Positions 35,894-44,497 of a stretch of DNA of 50,500 nucleotides are shown here, piece after piece. Made by a program: the position numbers and the translations under genes. This DNA comes from a candidate division TA06 bacterium 32_111. Its GTDB lineage: Bacteria; Hydrothermota; 32-111. The notes below the pieces were generated by a model that had not been told where the DNA came from, searched no databases, and saw only the letters and a list, made by a program, of their open reading frames with translations. Each line of letters starts with the position of its first letter. Within the stretch, counting starts at the first letter, position 1. The stretch is taken from the NCBI GenBank assembly GCA_001508335.1, contig LGFX01000011.1:1-50500 (forward strand), read 5' to 3'.

Positions 35894-36720
35894 TTTTTAT
35901 AACATAAGGCTATAAAACTCAGCCATTTTTTTCTTGGGTCATCAGTTATTATCACTTTTTTAGAGAGTTTTTCCTCATTCAAAATCCTTTTTTCCTTCTT
36001 TCTAAAAATTTTACCAAAAAGATCCCTTCCCCTAAAAACATCCCATAAAAAATTCAGTATGTTCAATTTCAACCTGTTTGGAACAAAAACATTTGTGAAA
36101 GGATATAGGAATATTTTGAGTTTGGTTACCCTACCAATCTCCTCTTTGAGTGGTATACCCGTGTATGTAATTCCAAAAATCCTATAGGAGTTAAAATACC
36201 TTACCAAAACAGAATCAAGTTCAAAATAGTTAAATTCCCTTATATGGTGATGGTTCCAAGGTGTTTGAAATGGGAGTAACCTTAAGTAGGAGTTCGGAGT
36301 AGTTAAGATCAGGAGTCCATCATCCTTTAAAATCCTTTTGATCTCTTTGAAAAAGATATCCATACTTTTAATATGTTCAAGAACCTGAAAAGCAACAACG
36401 ACATCGAAACTTTTCTCCTGAAACATCAGCCCTTTCTTTTCAAGCTGATCTATAACAAGGAATTCAATACCATCCTTTCCGTAACTCTCCCTTGCAACTT
36501 TTATTACATCGGAAGAAAGATCAACACCTACAACTTTTTTAGCGTACTTTTTTAAAATATCTGTTCCATAACCATACCCACATCCAAAATCGAGAACCAC
36601 TTTATCCTTCACATAATCCTTTATAAGTTCATAAGACATCTTGTGGAAAACAAAAAGAGATGCATGCTCTAAATTTTTACTTAAAACTTCCGGGTCCAAC
36701 CTTTCACTTGTTTTTTCCAT
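35890..36720 (-). CDS. Class I SAM-dependent methyltransferase
   Basis: 276 aa. Motif I VVLDFGCGYGYGTDIL (SAM-binding Gly loop), acidic end of strand 2 in VVGVDLSSDVIKVA, and motif IV VVAFQVLEHI with ILKDDGLLILTTPN after it. The LEH and TTPN features match methyltransferases common in glycan clusters and ubiquinone/O-antigen methylation. Acceptor unknown; sugar O-methylation is a reasonable guess from its neighbours. Confidence 0.85.
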   Translation of the reverse strand: MEKTSERLDPEVLSKNLEHASLFVFHKMSYELIKDYVKDKVVLDFGCGYGYGTDILKKYAKKVVGVDLSSDVIKVARESYGKDGIEFLVIDQLEKKGLMFQEKSFDVVVAFQVLEHIKSMDIFFKEIKRILKDDGLLILTTPNSYLRLLPFQTPWNHHHIREFNYFELDSVLVRYFNSYRIFGITYTGIPLKEEIGRVTKLKIFLYPFTNVFVPNRLKLNILNFLWDVFRGRDLFGKIFRKKEKRILNEEKLSKKVIITDDPRKKWLSFIALCYKK

Positions 36721-36734
36721 TTTTTCCCCTTATT

Positions 36735-37616
36735 TTAAATTTCTTTCTCTTTAATATATGAGAAAAATTTCCCTAAAATAGAGAAAAGAAAAACGAAATA
36801 TAACCTTATAATTATCCCACAGTAAAATATGGATTTTAAAATTGGAGTCTTTATAAAATTTTTTTTGAAAAAGTTGAACATACCTATGTTATGGTATACC
36901 TGTGCCTTCGAAAAACCTTCTTTTACGCTCGCTCCATGATAATGGAAAACTACAGCATCAGGTAAAAAGACTACCCTTTTTCCTGCTTTTCTTATTCTGA
37001 AACATAGATCCGTATCCTCTACAAAAAGTTTATAATCCTCGTCAAAAAGTCCAATCCTTTCGACAATTTCCCTTTTCATCATAACCGCTGCACCCATCAT
37101 CCAATCAACATCCTGTAACCTATCGTAATCAAGATTTTCGAGCATGAAATCTCTACTTATAGGATTATCTGGGAAAATATTTCTTATCAGAGATTTTCTA
37201 CCAAAGAAAACGTTGAGGTAGTTCGGAAATCTCCTGCATGAGAGTTGTAAACTTCCATCAAAATTTTTCAACTTTGCCCCAACCATTCCAACATCATCAT
37301 TTTCTGAAAGGAAATCAGCCATCTTTTCAAAAGCCCCCTTAGTTACTATAGTATCCGGATTCAGAAGGGTTATGTATTCTCCTTTGCTTCTTTCAAAAGC
37401 AACATTGTTAGCATATGCAAAACCTTTGTTTTTTGTAAGCCTTATCAATCTTACCTTTTTAAACTCTTCATACATTATTTTTACTGTATTATCTTTTGAA
37501 CAGTTATCTACGACTATTATTTCATAACTTTCTTTTATAAAAGAAGAGATAACACTTTTTATACAACTTCTAATAAACTTTTCAGAATTGAAAGTTACAA
37601 TTATTACACTTATCAT
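36735..37616 (-). CDS. Glycosyltransferase family 2 (rhamnosyltransferase-like)
   Basis: About 293 aa. MISVIIVTFNSEKFIRSCI start, VVDNCSKDNT, GFAYANNVAFERSKGEYITLLNPDTIV (nucleotide/metal site, variant of DXD), WMMGAAVMMKREIVERIGLFDEDYKLFVEDTDLCFR, a well-known pattern of WbbL-type GT2 enzymes. One hydrophobic C-terminal segment. ATG at 37616 gives the ATGA overlap with the upstream gene and the natural N-terminus. A longer frame from 37673 would add 19 residues lying inside that gene and is rejected. Confidence 0.88.
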   Translation of the reverse strand: MISVIIVTFNSEKFIRSCIKSVISSFIKESYEIIVVDNCSKDNTVKIMYEEFKKVRLIRLTKNKGFAYANNVAFERSKGEYITLLNPDTIVTKGAFEKMADFLSENDDVGMVGAKLKNFDGSLQLSCRRFPNYLNVFFGRKSLIRNIFPDNPISRDFMLENLDYDRLQDVDWMMGAAVMMKREIVERIGLFDEDYKLFVEDTDLCFRIRKAGKRVVFLPDAVVFHYHGASVKEGFSKAQVYHNIGMFNFFKKNFIKTPILKSIFYCGIIIRLYFVFLFSILGKFFSYIKEKEI

Positions 37617-38326
37617 AACTTCTTCAAAAAAGTTAAAATCCTTAATCTCCAGACAAGCCAGAATGCTTCCCATATTATCTTTCTGTTCATTTTGGAATAG
37701 CCATCAACCCTATCTCTAAAAATTATAGGGATCTCTTTCACCTTTCCGTTCTTTCTATAAATTTTTACATCTATCTCAATCTGAAAAGCGTACCCATCAG
37801 ATTTTATCTTCGCAAGGTCTATTTTTTTTAAGAAAGAAACCCTATAACATTTGAATCCACCAGTAAGATCATCTATTGGAACACCTGTAACAACTTTTGC
37901 ATATATGTTTGCAAAATATGAAAGGAGAAGTCTCTTCATAGGCCAGTTTACAACACTAACACCGTTACAGTACCTTGATCCAATAACAAGATCGTTTGTC
38001 TGGATCTCAGTTAGAAACCTTTTTATATCTTCAGGATCATGGGAAAAATCGGCATCCATTTCAAAAACAAAATCGTACCCTTTATCTATAGCATATTTGA
38101 ATCCAAGAACATAGGCTGTTCCAAGTCCCAACTTCTTTGGTCTTTCAATTAAGTTTATCCTTTCGGAATTTTCCATCATCCTCTTCACTATATCTGCCGT
38201 TTTATCAGGTGAATTATCATCAATGATAAGAACGTCAATAGAATCGTGCTGATTTAAAACCGCATTTATAATCTTTTCAATGTTATCCTTCTCGTTGTAT
38301 GTTGGAATTATTACAAGTGTTCTCAT
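37613..38326 (-). CDS. Polyprenyl-phosphate mannose synthase-like GT2
   Basis: 237 aa. IIPTYNEKDNIEKII, IDDNSPDKTADIV, EMDADFSHDPEDI (DXD metal site) and VIGSRYCNGVSVVNWP match DPM1-type GT2 enzymes, which load a sugar onto polyprenyl phosphate for use by membrane GT-C enzymes. No C-terminal membrane domain, as in the soluble class. A YfhO-type GT-C candidate is the neighbouring upstream gene, making donor supply a plausible role. Confidence 0.88.
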   Translation of the reverse strand: MRTLVIIPTYNEKDNIEKIINAVLNQHDSIDVLIIDDNSPDKTADIVKRMMENSERINLIERPKKLGLGTAYVLGFKYAIDKGYDFVFEMDADFSHDPEDIKRFLTEIQTNDLVIGSRYCNGVSVVNWPMKRLLLSYFANIYAKVVTGVPIDDLTGGFKCYRVSFLKKIDLAKIKSDGYAFQIEIDVKIYRKNGKVKEIPIIFRDRVDGYSKMNRKIIWEAFWLVWRLRILTFLKKL

Positions 38327-38357
38327 TATATAACCTCACATTTATTATACAGAAGTT

Positions 38358-40850
38358 TTATCTCTTATTCAACATCACTTTCCTTTCAACATAAAAAACT
38401 AAGAATACGAGAATAACCCCAAAAAGAGAGATAAATGCTGAAAGAATCTGCAGCGTTGATGAGAAATAGAAGACAACCCTGTTTACTCCATTTGTTAGTT
38501 TAACCCCTCTGAAAATTCCATCAACTTTTAGAAGTTTTGAGCTCTTTTCATTAACCTTAACATTCCATCCTTTGTAATATTGATCCAACATCAGAAGAAT
38601 AGATTCTTTGTTGGTTTTAACAACAAGAGAAACCTTGTTAGGTGTGTAAACAATAGAATCTATCCTGTAAGCCAAACTCTCATCAACTTTTTTAAGATCA
38701 ACTTCCGACTTTTCAACTATAGCGTATTTTCTTGGATTAAAATCATTTCCATCTATTATTGAAAGGGCACCATTTATATCATCAACTTTGACAAAAGAAT
38801 CAACTACAAAAAATCTCGGTAGAAAATCTTTTGATATATGGAGCATGTAATCCTTTCCATAAAAGTATGGCTCGAAACCCATATTCCTAAAAAGTGCCTG
38901 ATAGAACAAAATCATATCTTGCGTTGATTTTGGATAACCTGTTGTATCCGCAGGTATCTTTGGTGTTATGAGGTATCTAACATTTAACAGTTTCAACCTG
39001 TTCTTCTTATCGAACAGAGTTTGGGGATTGAACATAACCGATGACGGATTGTTGACGAATATCTGGTACTCATAGAAAGGACTGGGATGGTTTCCTGAAA
39101 TAGTTTGAATCCCATAGAGATTCAAAAAATCATTCTCTCCATAAGATATAGGAAAAACTCTCAAAAGGTTTTTATCCTTTTTAATCTCAGAAACTATCTC
39201 ATCCTTTTTATAATATTTACCAGGTGCTGGAACTGATACTATGTAATCTTTTGAATAATAGTACATCTCTAAAAATTGGAATAAACTCAAGGACAGAAAT
39301 AGATAAGTTCTGTTTATATTCTTGAACTTGGTTAAAAGGAAGAAAACTAAAAGTATAACAAAAATATTGAAAAGAACAGTGAGTTTAACATTGTTTAAAC
39401 AGTATCTAAGGTTGTTAATCCTCATCTGTTTGACACCTTCAGAAAAAGAGTTGAAAAGGTTTTTGGAAAAAAGATTCTCATAAAAAGATGGGAAAAGAAT
39501 AATAGTTAAACCAAGAAAGGTAACAAGAATAATAGAGATTTTCAAAGATTTTAAATCGGTATCTTTAAGGCTTAATACCGCAAGGATCACAAGTGAAAAA
39601 ATACTTATAAAAATGATAAGTTCAGGTGCTCTGAACTTATCAAAGTAAGGGAAAAGCATCCAGAAAAATTTAAAGAATGGTGTTTTACCACCAACCGCTA
39701 TGATAAGTGATAAAAAGAATGTTATGGTGAAGAAATTTAAAATAGAATTCTTTCTACTTCTCAAAATACCAGCAACCCCAAGAAACATAATTATTATTCC
39801 AGGGTAGGAATGGTGTAATTTGAAGGGATTCTCACCCCAGTAAGTGTTCAACTGACCTACGTTAACACCGGAAAAACCATGGAAGAACATATCTATTATA
39901 TCGGGAAAACCCATAGCCCAACTTATAGAATAGTTGTAATCTCTTGATATCCCTCTTGCAGCATAAGGTAAAAATCTCAATATCGGAATGTATTGGACTG
40001 AGCAAACAAGAAATGTTATCAGAGTAAAAAATAAAAGTGAGAGGTAAACTTTTAAACTTTTTTTATTGTAATTTTTATCAAGTATAACAGGTGTTATCAT
40101 TACAGAAAGTATGAATATCGAAAATCCAAAATATCTGTTAACAAAAGAAAAAACAACTCCAAGGATGAACGAAATAAGATATGTCCAATTTCTGAATCTG
40201 TTTTTATAATCCCTTTCTATGTGCAGATAGGATATGAAGAAAAGTGAAACAAGCAAAACATAGTAGGATGATTGAATATGACCTGATAGAAACATAAAAC
40301 CTGCACATACACCTGCGAATCCATAAAAGAAGAATTTTTCTTTTCTGAATCCCATATACAAAAAATATAGCACGAGAGGGAGGTATGACATTACTATAAC
40401 CCTTCCATCATGACCGCCATAAGTTTCGGTTAAAATTATACCTGTAAACATGTACGCTATACTTCCAAAAAATGATATCTCTTTATCCTCTGTCAGTTCC
40501 CTTACAAAAAGGTATGTTCCCAATCCAGCAACAAAAGAATGAATAACAAAAGTCAAAGTCCAAAGTATAAACATAGGTACAAACATTTTTAGAAAAAGAG
40601 TTACAGGATAAAAAATATCTCCCAAAAAACCTTCACCTGTCGGAATACCAGCAAATTTCATAGGATTCCACAAAGGAAAATTACCGCTCATAATGTTTTC
40701 CTGCACAAAATACCTTTGTATATACTCTCCAACAACCCAATCTGTTCCAAAAAGCATCTTTCCTGTAAAAAGCACTTTCCCAAAAATTATCAAAGGTAAA
40801 ATTGCAAGAATTATGATATAAATCTTATCCTTTTTAATCTCTTTTTTCAT
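38358..40850 (-). CDS. YfhO-family multi-pass membrane protein (GT-C-like)
   Basis: About 830 aa, roughly 13 hydrophobic segments followed by a ~250-aa C-terminal periplasmic part. GTDWVVGEYIQRYFVQENI, FPLWNPMKFAGIPTGEGF and YPGIIIMFLG are characteristic of YfhO proteins, which in Gram-positives glycosylate lipoteichoic acid using a polyprenyl-phosphate sugar. Start at 40850: GGAGG at 40859-40855 sits 4 nt before that ATG, whereas the frame's earlier ATG at 40874 has no site. Overlaps the upstream gene by 17 bp. Confidence 0.85.
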   Translation of the reverse strand: MKKEIKKDKIYIIILAILPLIIFGKVLFTGKMLFGTDWVVGEYIQRYFVQENIMSGNFPLWNPMKFAGIPTGEGFLGDIFYPVTLFLKMFVPMFILWTLTFVIHSFVAGLGTYLFVRELTEDKEISFFGSIAYMFTGIILTETYGGHDGRVIVMSYLPLVLYFLYMGFRKEKFFFYGFAGVCAGFMFLSGHIQSSYYVLLVSLFFISYLHIERDYKNRFRNWTYLISFILGVVFSFVNRYFGFSIFILSVMITPVILDKNYNKKSLKVYLSLLFFTLITFLVCSVQYIPILRFLPYAARGISRDYNYSISWAMGFPDIIDMFFHGFSGVNVGQLNTYWGENPFKLHHSYPGIIIMFLGVAGILRSRKNSILNFFTITFFLSLIIAVGGKTPFFKFFWMLFPYFDKFRAPELIIFISIFSLVILAVLSLKDTDLKSLKISIILVTFLGLTIILFPSFYENLFSKNLFNSFSEGVKQMRINNLRYCLNNVKLTVLFNIFVILLVFFLLTKFKNINRTYLFLSLSLFQFLEMYYYSKDYIVSVPAPGKYYKKDEIVSEIKKDKNLLRVFPISYGENDFLNLYGIQTISGNHPSPFYEYQIFVNNPSSVMFNPQTLFDKKNRLKLLNVRYLITPKIPADTTGYPKSTQDMILFYQALFRNMGFEPYFYGKDYMLHISKDFLPRFFVVDSFVKVDDINGALSIIDGNDFNPRKYAIVEKSEVDLKKVDESLAYRIDSIVYTPNKVSLVVKTNKESILLMLDQYYKGWNVKVNEKSSKLLKVDGIFRGVKLTNGVNRVVFYFSSTLQILSAFISLFGVILVFLVFYVERKVMLNKR

Positions 40851-41751
40851 TTTTCCTCCATATCTTTTTATCACCTATAAAAAAGAAAAGGTAAAAAAGT
40901 TCCCCCAAAGTAACCTGGATCCTTGAAAGTAGAGAACCTACAGCAGCGATTTCGTTTCCAGTATACCTTTTCAAAAGAACAAAGATCATCCCTTCCCTGA
41001 CTCCTATCCCAGCAGGCATAAGAAAAGACAAGAAACCGACAACCCAACTTGCTGGGTATATACTCAGTATTCCAACAAAATCGTATGTTTTTAAAGTGAA
41101 AGAGTATATGAGAAGATAGAATTCTAAACCTGAAAATATCCATACAAGAAAGTAAAGGGAAACTATAAAAATGTACTCTTTGAACTTTATATTAAAATCT
41201 ATCTTTTCCTTTTTAAAAATTTTTAAAAATATGTTTATGATGTTTTTAAAAATTTTTGGAAGTGAAAGAAAAAGTAAAAAGAGAACTACAACTATTAAAA
41301 TTATGGAATACAAAACATTATTTTCAAATTTAAAAATATTTATTAGAAAGAAAAATGCTCCTGAAAGAAGTAGTAGATATGTCTCAAGAACCACAGCTGT
41401 GAAAGATTTTTTTTTGGGAACACCGACCCTTTCAAGAAGTGCTATCCTACCTACAGTAAACCATAGTTTACCTGGTATATATTTCCCAAACATAGAAATC
41501 CCTATTATCCTCATCAGAGTGTAAAGGTCAACATCGTTTCCTAAAGATAACACTATCCTTTTGAAAGCAAGACACATAAAAAAATACCAGAATGGTATCA
41601 TCATAAAAGACAAAATAAGATAGATGTTGAATCTTATGGATTTAAAATTAACCTGTTTTATATAACCTAAGAGTTTGTAAAAAATAAGACAGACAACAAA
41701 AACTACAATTACTATAATGATAAAATTTAGAATCTTTTCTTTTCTATTCAT
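40834..41751 (-). CDS. Lysylphosphatidylglycerol synthase TM region / UPF0104 family membrane protein
   Basis: 305 aa, about eight hydrophobic segments. GISMFGKYIPGKLWFTVGRIALLERVGVPKKKSF, ASWVVGFLSFLMPAGIGVREG and GSLLSRIQVTLGELFYL match the AglD/LPG-synthase transmembrane family, found as flippase-like or lipid-linked glycan proteins. No lysyltransferase domain follows, so the MprF function is not implied. Overlaps the upstream GT4 gene by 8 bp. Confidence 0.85.
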   Translation of the reverse strand: MNRKEKILNFIIIVIVVFVVCLIFYKLLGYIKQVNFKSIRFNIYLILSFMMIPFWYFFMCLAFKRIVLSLGNDVDLYTLMRIIGISMFGKYIPGKLWFTVGRIALLERVGVPKKKSFTAVVLETYLLLLSGAFFFLINIFKFENNVLYSIILIVVVLFLLFLSLPKIFKNIINIFLKIFKKEKIDFNIKFKEYIFIVSLYFLVWIFSGLEFYLLIYSFTLKTYDFVGILSIYPASWVVGFLSFLMPAGIGVREGMIFVLLKRYTGNEIAAVGSLLSRIQVTLGELFYLFFFIGDKKIWRKNEKRD

Positions 41752-42910
41752 AAACCAGTTCTAAATATTTTTTGTTAACTTTTTCTATTGAAAATTTTTC
41801 TTTAATTATTTTGTAACCTTCAAACTGCAATTTTTTGTAAAGATCGTTGTTTTCAATAAGAAGATTTATTTTTTCTGCAAGTTCCCTTTCATCCTTCTCT
41901 TTAACTAAAATTCCACTTTTCCCATCCTCTATTATATCTGTTATACCTCCTATAGAGGTTCCAATAGAGACTGTTCCATTAAGTATTGCTTCAACAAGAA
42001 CCATTCCGAGACCTTCAGTATCACCTCTTTTATCATGTACTGCTGGAAGAACGAATATTTTGCTTTTTTTGTAATACTCTATAAGAACATCATCTGTTAC
42101 AAAACCAAAAAATTTCACTCTTTCTGAGAGTTTCTCTTTTTTCACAAGTTCTTCAAGTCCTCTTCTTTTATATCCATCACCTACGATGTAAAGTTTATAA
42201 TCATCTCTAACATACTTTAACGCTCTGATAAGATATTCTACCCCCTTCCTTTCCACTAGTCTTCCAACAAAAAGTATAAACTTTTCCTTTTCTGAAAAAT
42301 TCATCTTTTCATCAACCTTCACTCCATATGGAATAATCTCTATTTTAATATCTTTATCCTTTACAATCTCTTCGATCTGTTTTTTTGTATAAGAGGATAT
42401 GGCAACTATCTTATCAGAATTTTTCAGGATATTATGCAGGATAAACTTTTTCCCAAAAAAACTTTTTTTAAAAAGTTTCAACTCTGCACCATAAAAAACT
42501 GAAACTATTTTCTTTCTAAAAAATATTTTTGCCGGAAAGGCTATAAAAAATAGGGGAAATGGCCAATGGACAAAAATTACATCTATCTTTTCTTTTAAGA
42601 CGACTTTAAGATTTTCAACAATTCCCGTTATAAAAAATAGAGGTATAAGAACAAAAGATTTCTTGTTGAAAGAAAGGTAATCGATGATGGTGCTATCATG
42701 TGTCATTTTCATAAGATGTTTTGGAGCATAGTTGAACCTGAAAATTTTTATATTTCTATACTTTTGTCTTTTGGAAACATTTTTATAACCTGATGTTAAA
42801 ACGAAAACTTCATCACTTTCTGATTGTTCAACAAGAAGATCAACAAGCCATGGAGTTATTACATCATTTTTACTTCTTTTAAAAGCGGTTGTAATATGGA
42901 GTAATCTCAT
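41744..42910 (-). CDS. Glycosyltransferase family 4
   Basis: 388 aa GT-B enzyme. N-terminal MRLLHITTAFKRSKND, VIFVHWPFPLFFIAFPA; donor domain IPYGVKVDE, FILFVGRLVERKGVEYLIRAL, LYIVGDGY, VKFFGFVTDDVLIEYYKKSKIFVLPAV, and EGLGMVLVEAILNGTVSIG (E-x7-E). Adds a sugar to the surface glycan. A 1-nt gap separates it from the GT2 upstream. Confidence 0.9.
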   Translation of the reverse strand: MRLLHITTAFKRSKNDVITPWLVDLLVEQSESDEVFVLTSGYKNVSKRQKYRNIKIFRFNYAPKHLMKMTHDSTIIDYLSFNKKSFVLIPLFFITGIVENLKVVLKEKIDVIFVHWPFPLFFIAFPAKIFFRKKIVSVFYGAELKLFKKSFFGKKFILHNILKNSDKIVAISSYTKKQIEEIVKDKDIKIEIIPYGVKVDEKMNFSEKEKFILFVGRLVERKGVEYLIRALKYVRDDYKLYIVGDGYKRRGLEELVKKEKLSERVKFFGFVTDDVLIEYYKKSKIFVLPAVHDKRGDTEGLGMVLVEAILNGTVSIGTSIGGITDIIEDGKSGILVKEKDERELAEKINLLIENNDLYKKLQFEGYKIIKEKFSIEKVNKKYLELVYE

Positions 42911-42911
42911 A

Positions 42912-43592
42912 TCAGTTAAACAAGCCGATTTTTAAAATGGTGTAAAAAGTTCTCATGGCATCTTTTAACCTCATCTTCTTACCTTCTTTATAACTTCTCG
43001 GATGATAGTTTATTGGTATCTCCTTTATCCTGACTCCCATCATTTTCAACTTCATAGTTATCTCAGGGTCTATTCCAAAACCTTTCGATCTTATATCTAT
43101 CTTTTTGAAATAATCACTTCTTACAACCTTGTAGCACGTTTCCATGTCATTTATTTTTTGTCCTAAAAAAAATGATGTTGAAAGTGTCATTACCATATTT
43201 CCCATAAACTGAAAAAAAGTCATCTTTTTTAAATTTTCCTTTGAAAACCTGTTTCCATAACATGCAACATACTTACCTTCAACAATGGGTTTTACAAGTT
43301 TGATATAATCGAAAGGATCATACTCAAGATCTGCATCCTGAATAACAACTATATCTCCTGTAATATATTTTTGACCTGTTCTTATTGCACCTGCCTTTCC
43401 AATATTCTTATCATGGAATTTTACGATAATATCTTTATCGTTGAGATTTTTTAAAATTTCCCTTGTTCCATCTTTTGACATATCATCAACAACTATTATC
43501 TCTTTTTCTAAAGGAACACTTTTTACTTTTTCAATTATTTTCAAAATATAATCTTTTTCATTGTAAACAGGAATAATAACTGAGAGTTTCAT
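42912..43592 (-). CDS. Glycosyltransferase family 2, DPM1-like
   Basis: 226 aa. KLSVIIPVYNEKDYILKIIE, EIIVVDDMSKDGTREIL, VIQDADLEYDPFDYIKLVKP (DXD) and a C-terminal YHPRSYKEGKKMRLKDAMRTF, typical of undecaprenyl-phosphate sugar transferases without membrane segments. Overlaps the next GT2 gene by 4 bp. Confidence 0.88.
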   Translation of the reverse strand: MKLSVIIPVYNEKDYILKIIEKVKSVPLEKEIIVVDDMSKDGTREILKNLNDKDIIVKFHDKNIGKAGAIRTGQKYITGDIVVIQDADLEYDPFDYIKLVKPIVEGKYVACYGNRFSKENLKKMTFFQFMGNMVMTLSTSFFLGQKINDMETCYKVVRSDYFKKIDIRSKGFGIDPEITMKLKMMGVRIKEIPINYHPRSYKEGKKMRLKDAMRTFYTILKIGLFN

Positions 43593-44497
43593 AATTTTTT
43601 CTTCAACTCTTCAATATCCTCTATTATTATAGATATTAGTTCTGAAACAAAACCAAGTATAAACATCAAAAGACCAGAAAGAATCAGAAGAATCACAAGG
43701 TACAACAAAGGTCTAAATCCAAAACCGTAGAAAAACCTTAATATAAAAGATACAAGACCTATTAAAAAACCGAGAATCACCAAAATACCACCACTTATTC
43801 CAAAAAGGATCATAGGTTTCTTTAAAAATGTCGTTAAAAATTTTACAGTCAAAAGATCAAACAGTCCTATAAGTATTCTAAAAGACCCTGAATATTTGGA
43901 TACACCATACTTTCTTGGATAGAGGGTAACTTTTTCCTCAGTTACAGAAAAACCTTTTTCAATTGCAAGTGATACTATATACCTATGCCAATCCCTTCTT
44001 AGATGTATGGAATCGAGAACATCTCTTTTTAAAGCTTTTAAACCGTTCTGATCATGAATGGGAAGTTTAAAAAATCTTCTTGAAAGAAAGTTGTAAATTT
44101 TTGATACAAAGGCTTTCTTGTATTTCCCCTGTTTCCATCCCGTGCAGATATCATAATCATCCTCTTCTATCCTTTTAACAAGTTTCAAACAATCATCAAA
44201 AGAGTACTGCATATCAGCATCGTAGATTACGAGTATATTACCTTCTGAATGCTCTTTAGCAGTCAAAATACCAGCTGTTTTTCCAAGATTCCTTTTGTGT
44301 TTTAAAACCTTTATATTTTGAAATCCTTTTGATGAATCTAAAGCTTTCCTGTATGTTCCATCCTTTGAACCATCATCAACGAAAACAAGTTCCCATTCTT
44401 TTTTTTGTTTTTTATTGAAACTATCGAAACTTTTGAAAAGTTCTTCAACATTCTCAACCTCATTGTAAGCTGAACATAAAACTGATACTTTTATCAT
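43589..44497 (-). CDS. Glycosyltransferase family 2 with C-terminal membrane helices (ArnC/GtrB-like)
   Basis: 302 aa. VSVLCSAYNEVENVEELF, LVFVDDGSKDGTY, VIYDADMQYSFDDCLKLV (DXD), QNGLKALKRDVLD, then two long hydrophobic helices (about 225-290: MILFGISGGILVILGFLIGL and LVILLILSGLLMFILGFVSEL). This is the ArnC/GtrB/Yfdh layout, making polyprenyl-phosphate sugars. Overlaps the phospholipase-D-like gene by 4 bp. Confidence 0.88.
   Translation of the reverse strand: MIKVSVLCSAYNEVENVEELFKSFDSFNKKQKKEWELVFVDDGSKDGTYRKALDSSKGFQNIKVLKHKRNLGKTAGILTAKEHSEGNILVIYDADMQYSFDDCLKLVKRIEEDDYDICTGWKQGKYKKAFVSKIYNFLSRRFFKLPIHDQNGLKALKRDVLDSIHLRRDWHRYIVSLAIEKGFSVTEEKVTLYPRKYGVSKYSGSFRILIGLFDLLTVKFLTTFLKKPMILFGISGGILVILGFLIGLVSFILRFFYGFGFRPLLYLVILLILSGLLMFILGFVSELISIIIEDIEELKKKL

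Noticed and set aside
37617-37673. Earlier start for the GT2 gene at 37673.
   Set aside because: It would add 19 residues lying wholly within the upstream gene. ATG 37616 gives an ATGA junction and the usual GT2 N-terminus.
40851-40874. Earlier start for the YfhO-like gene at 40874.
   Set aside because: GGAGG is 4 nt before the ATG at 40850, while 40874 has no ribosome site and lies deep in the preceding gene.
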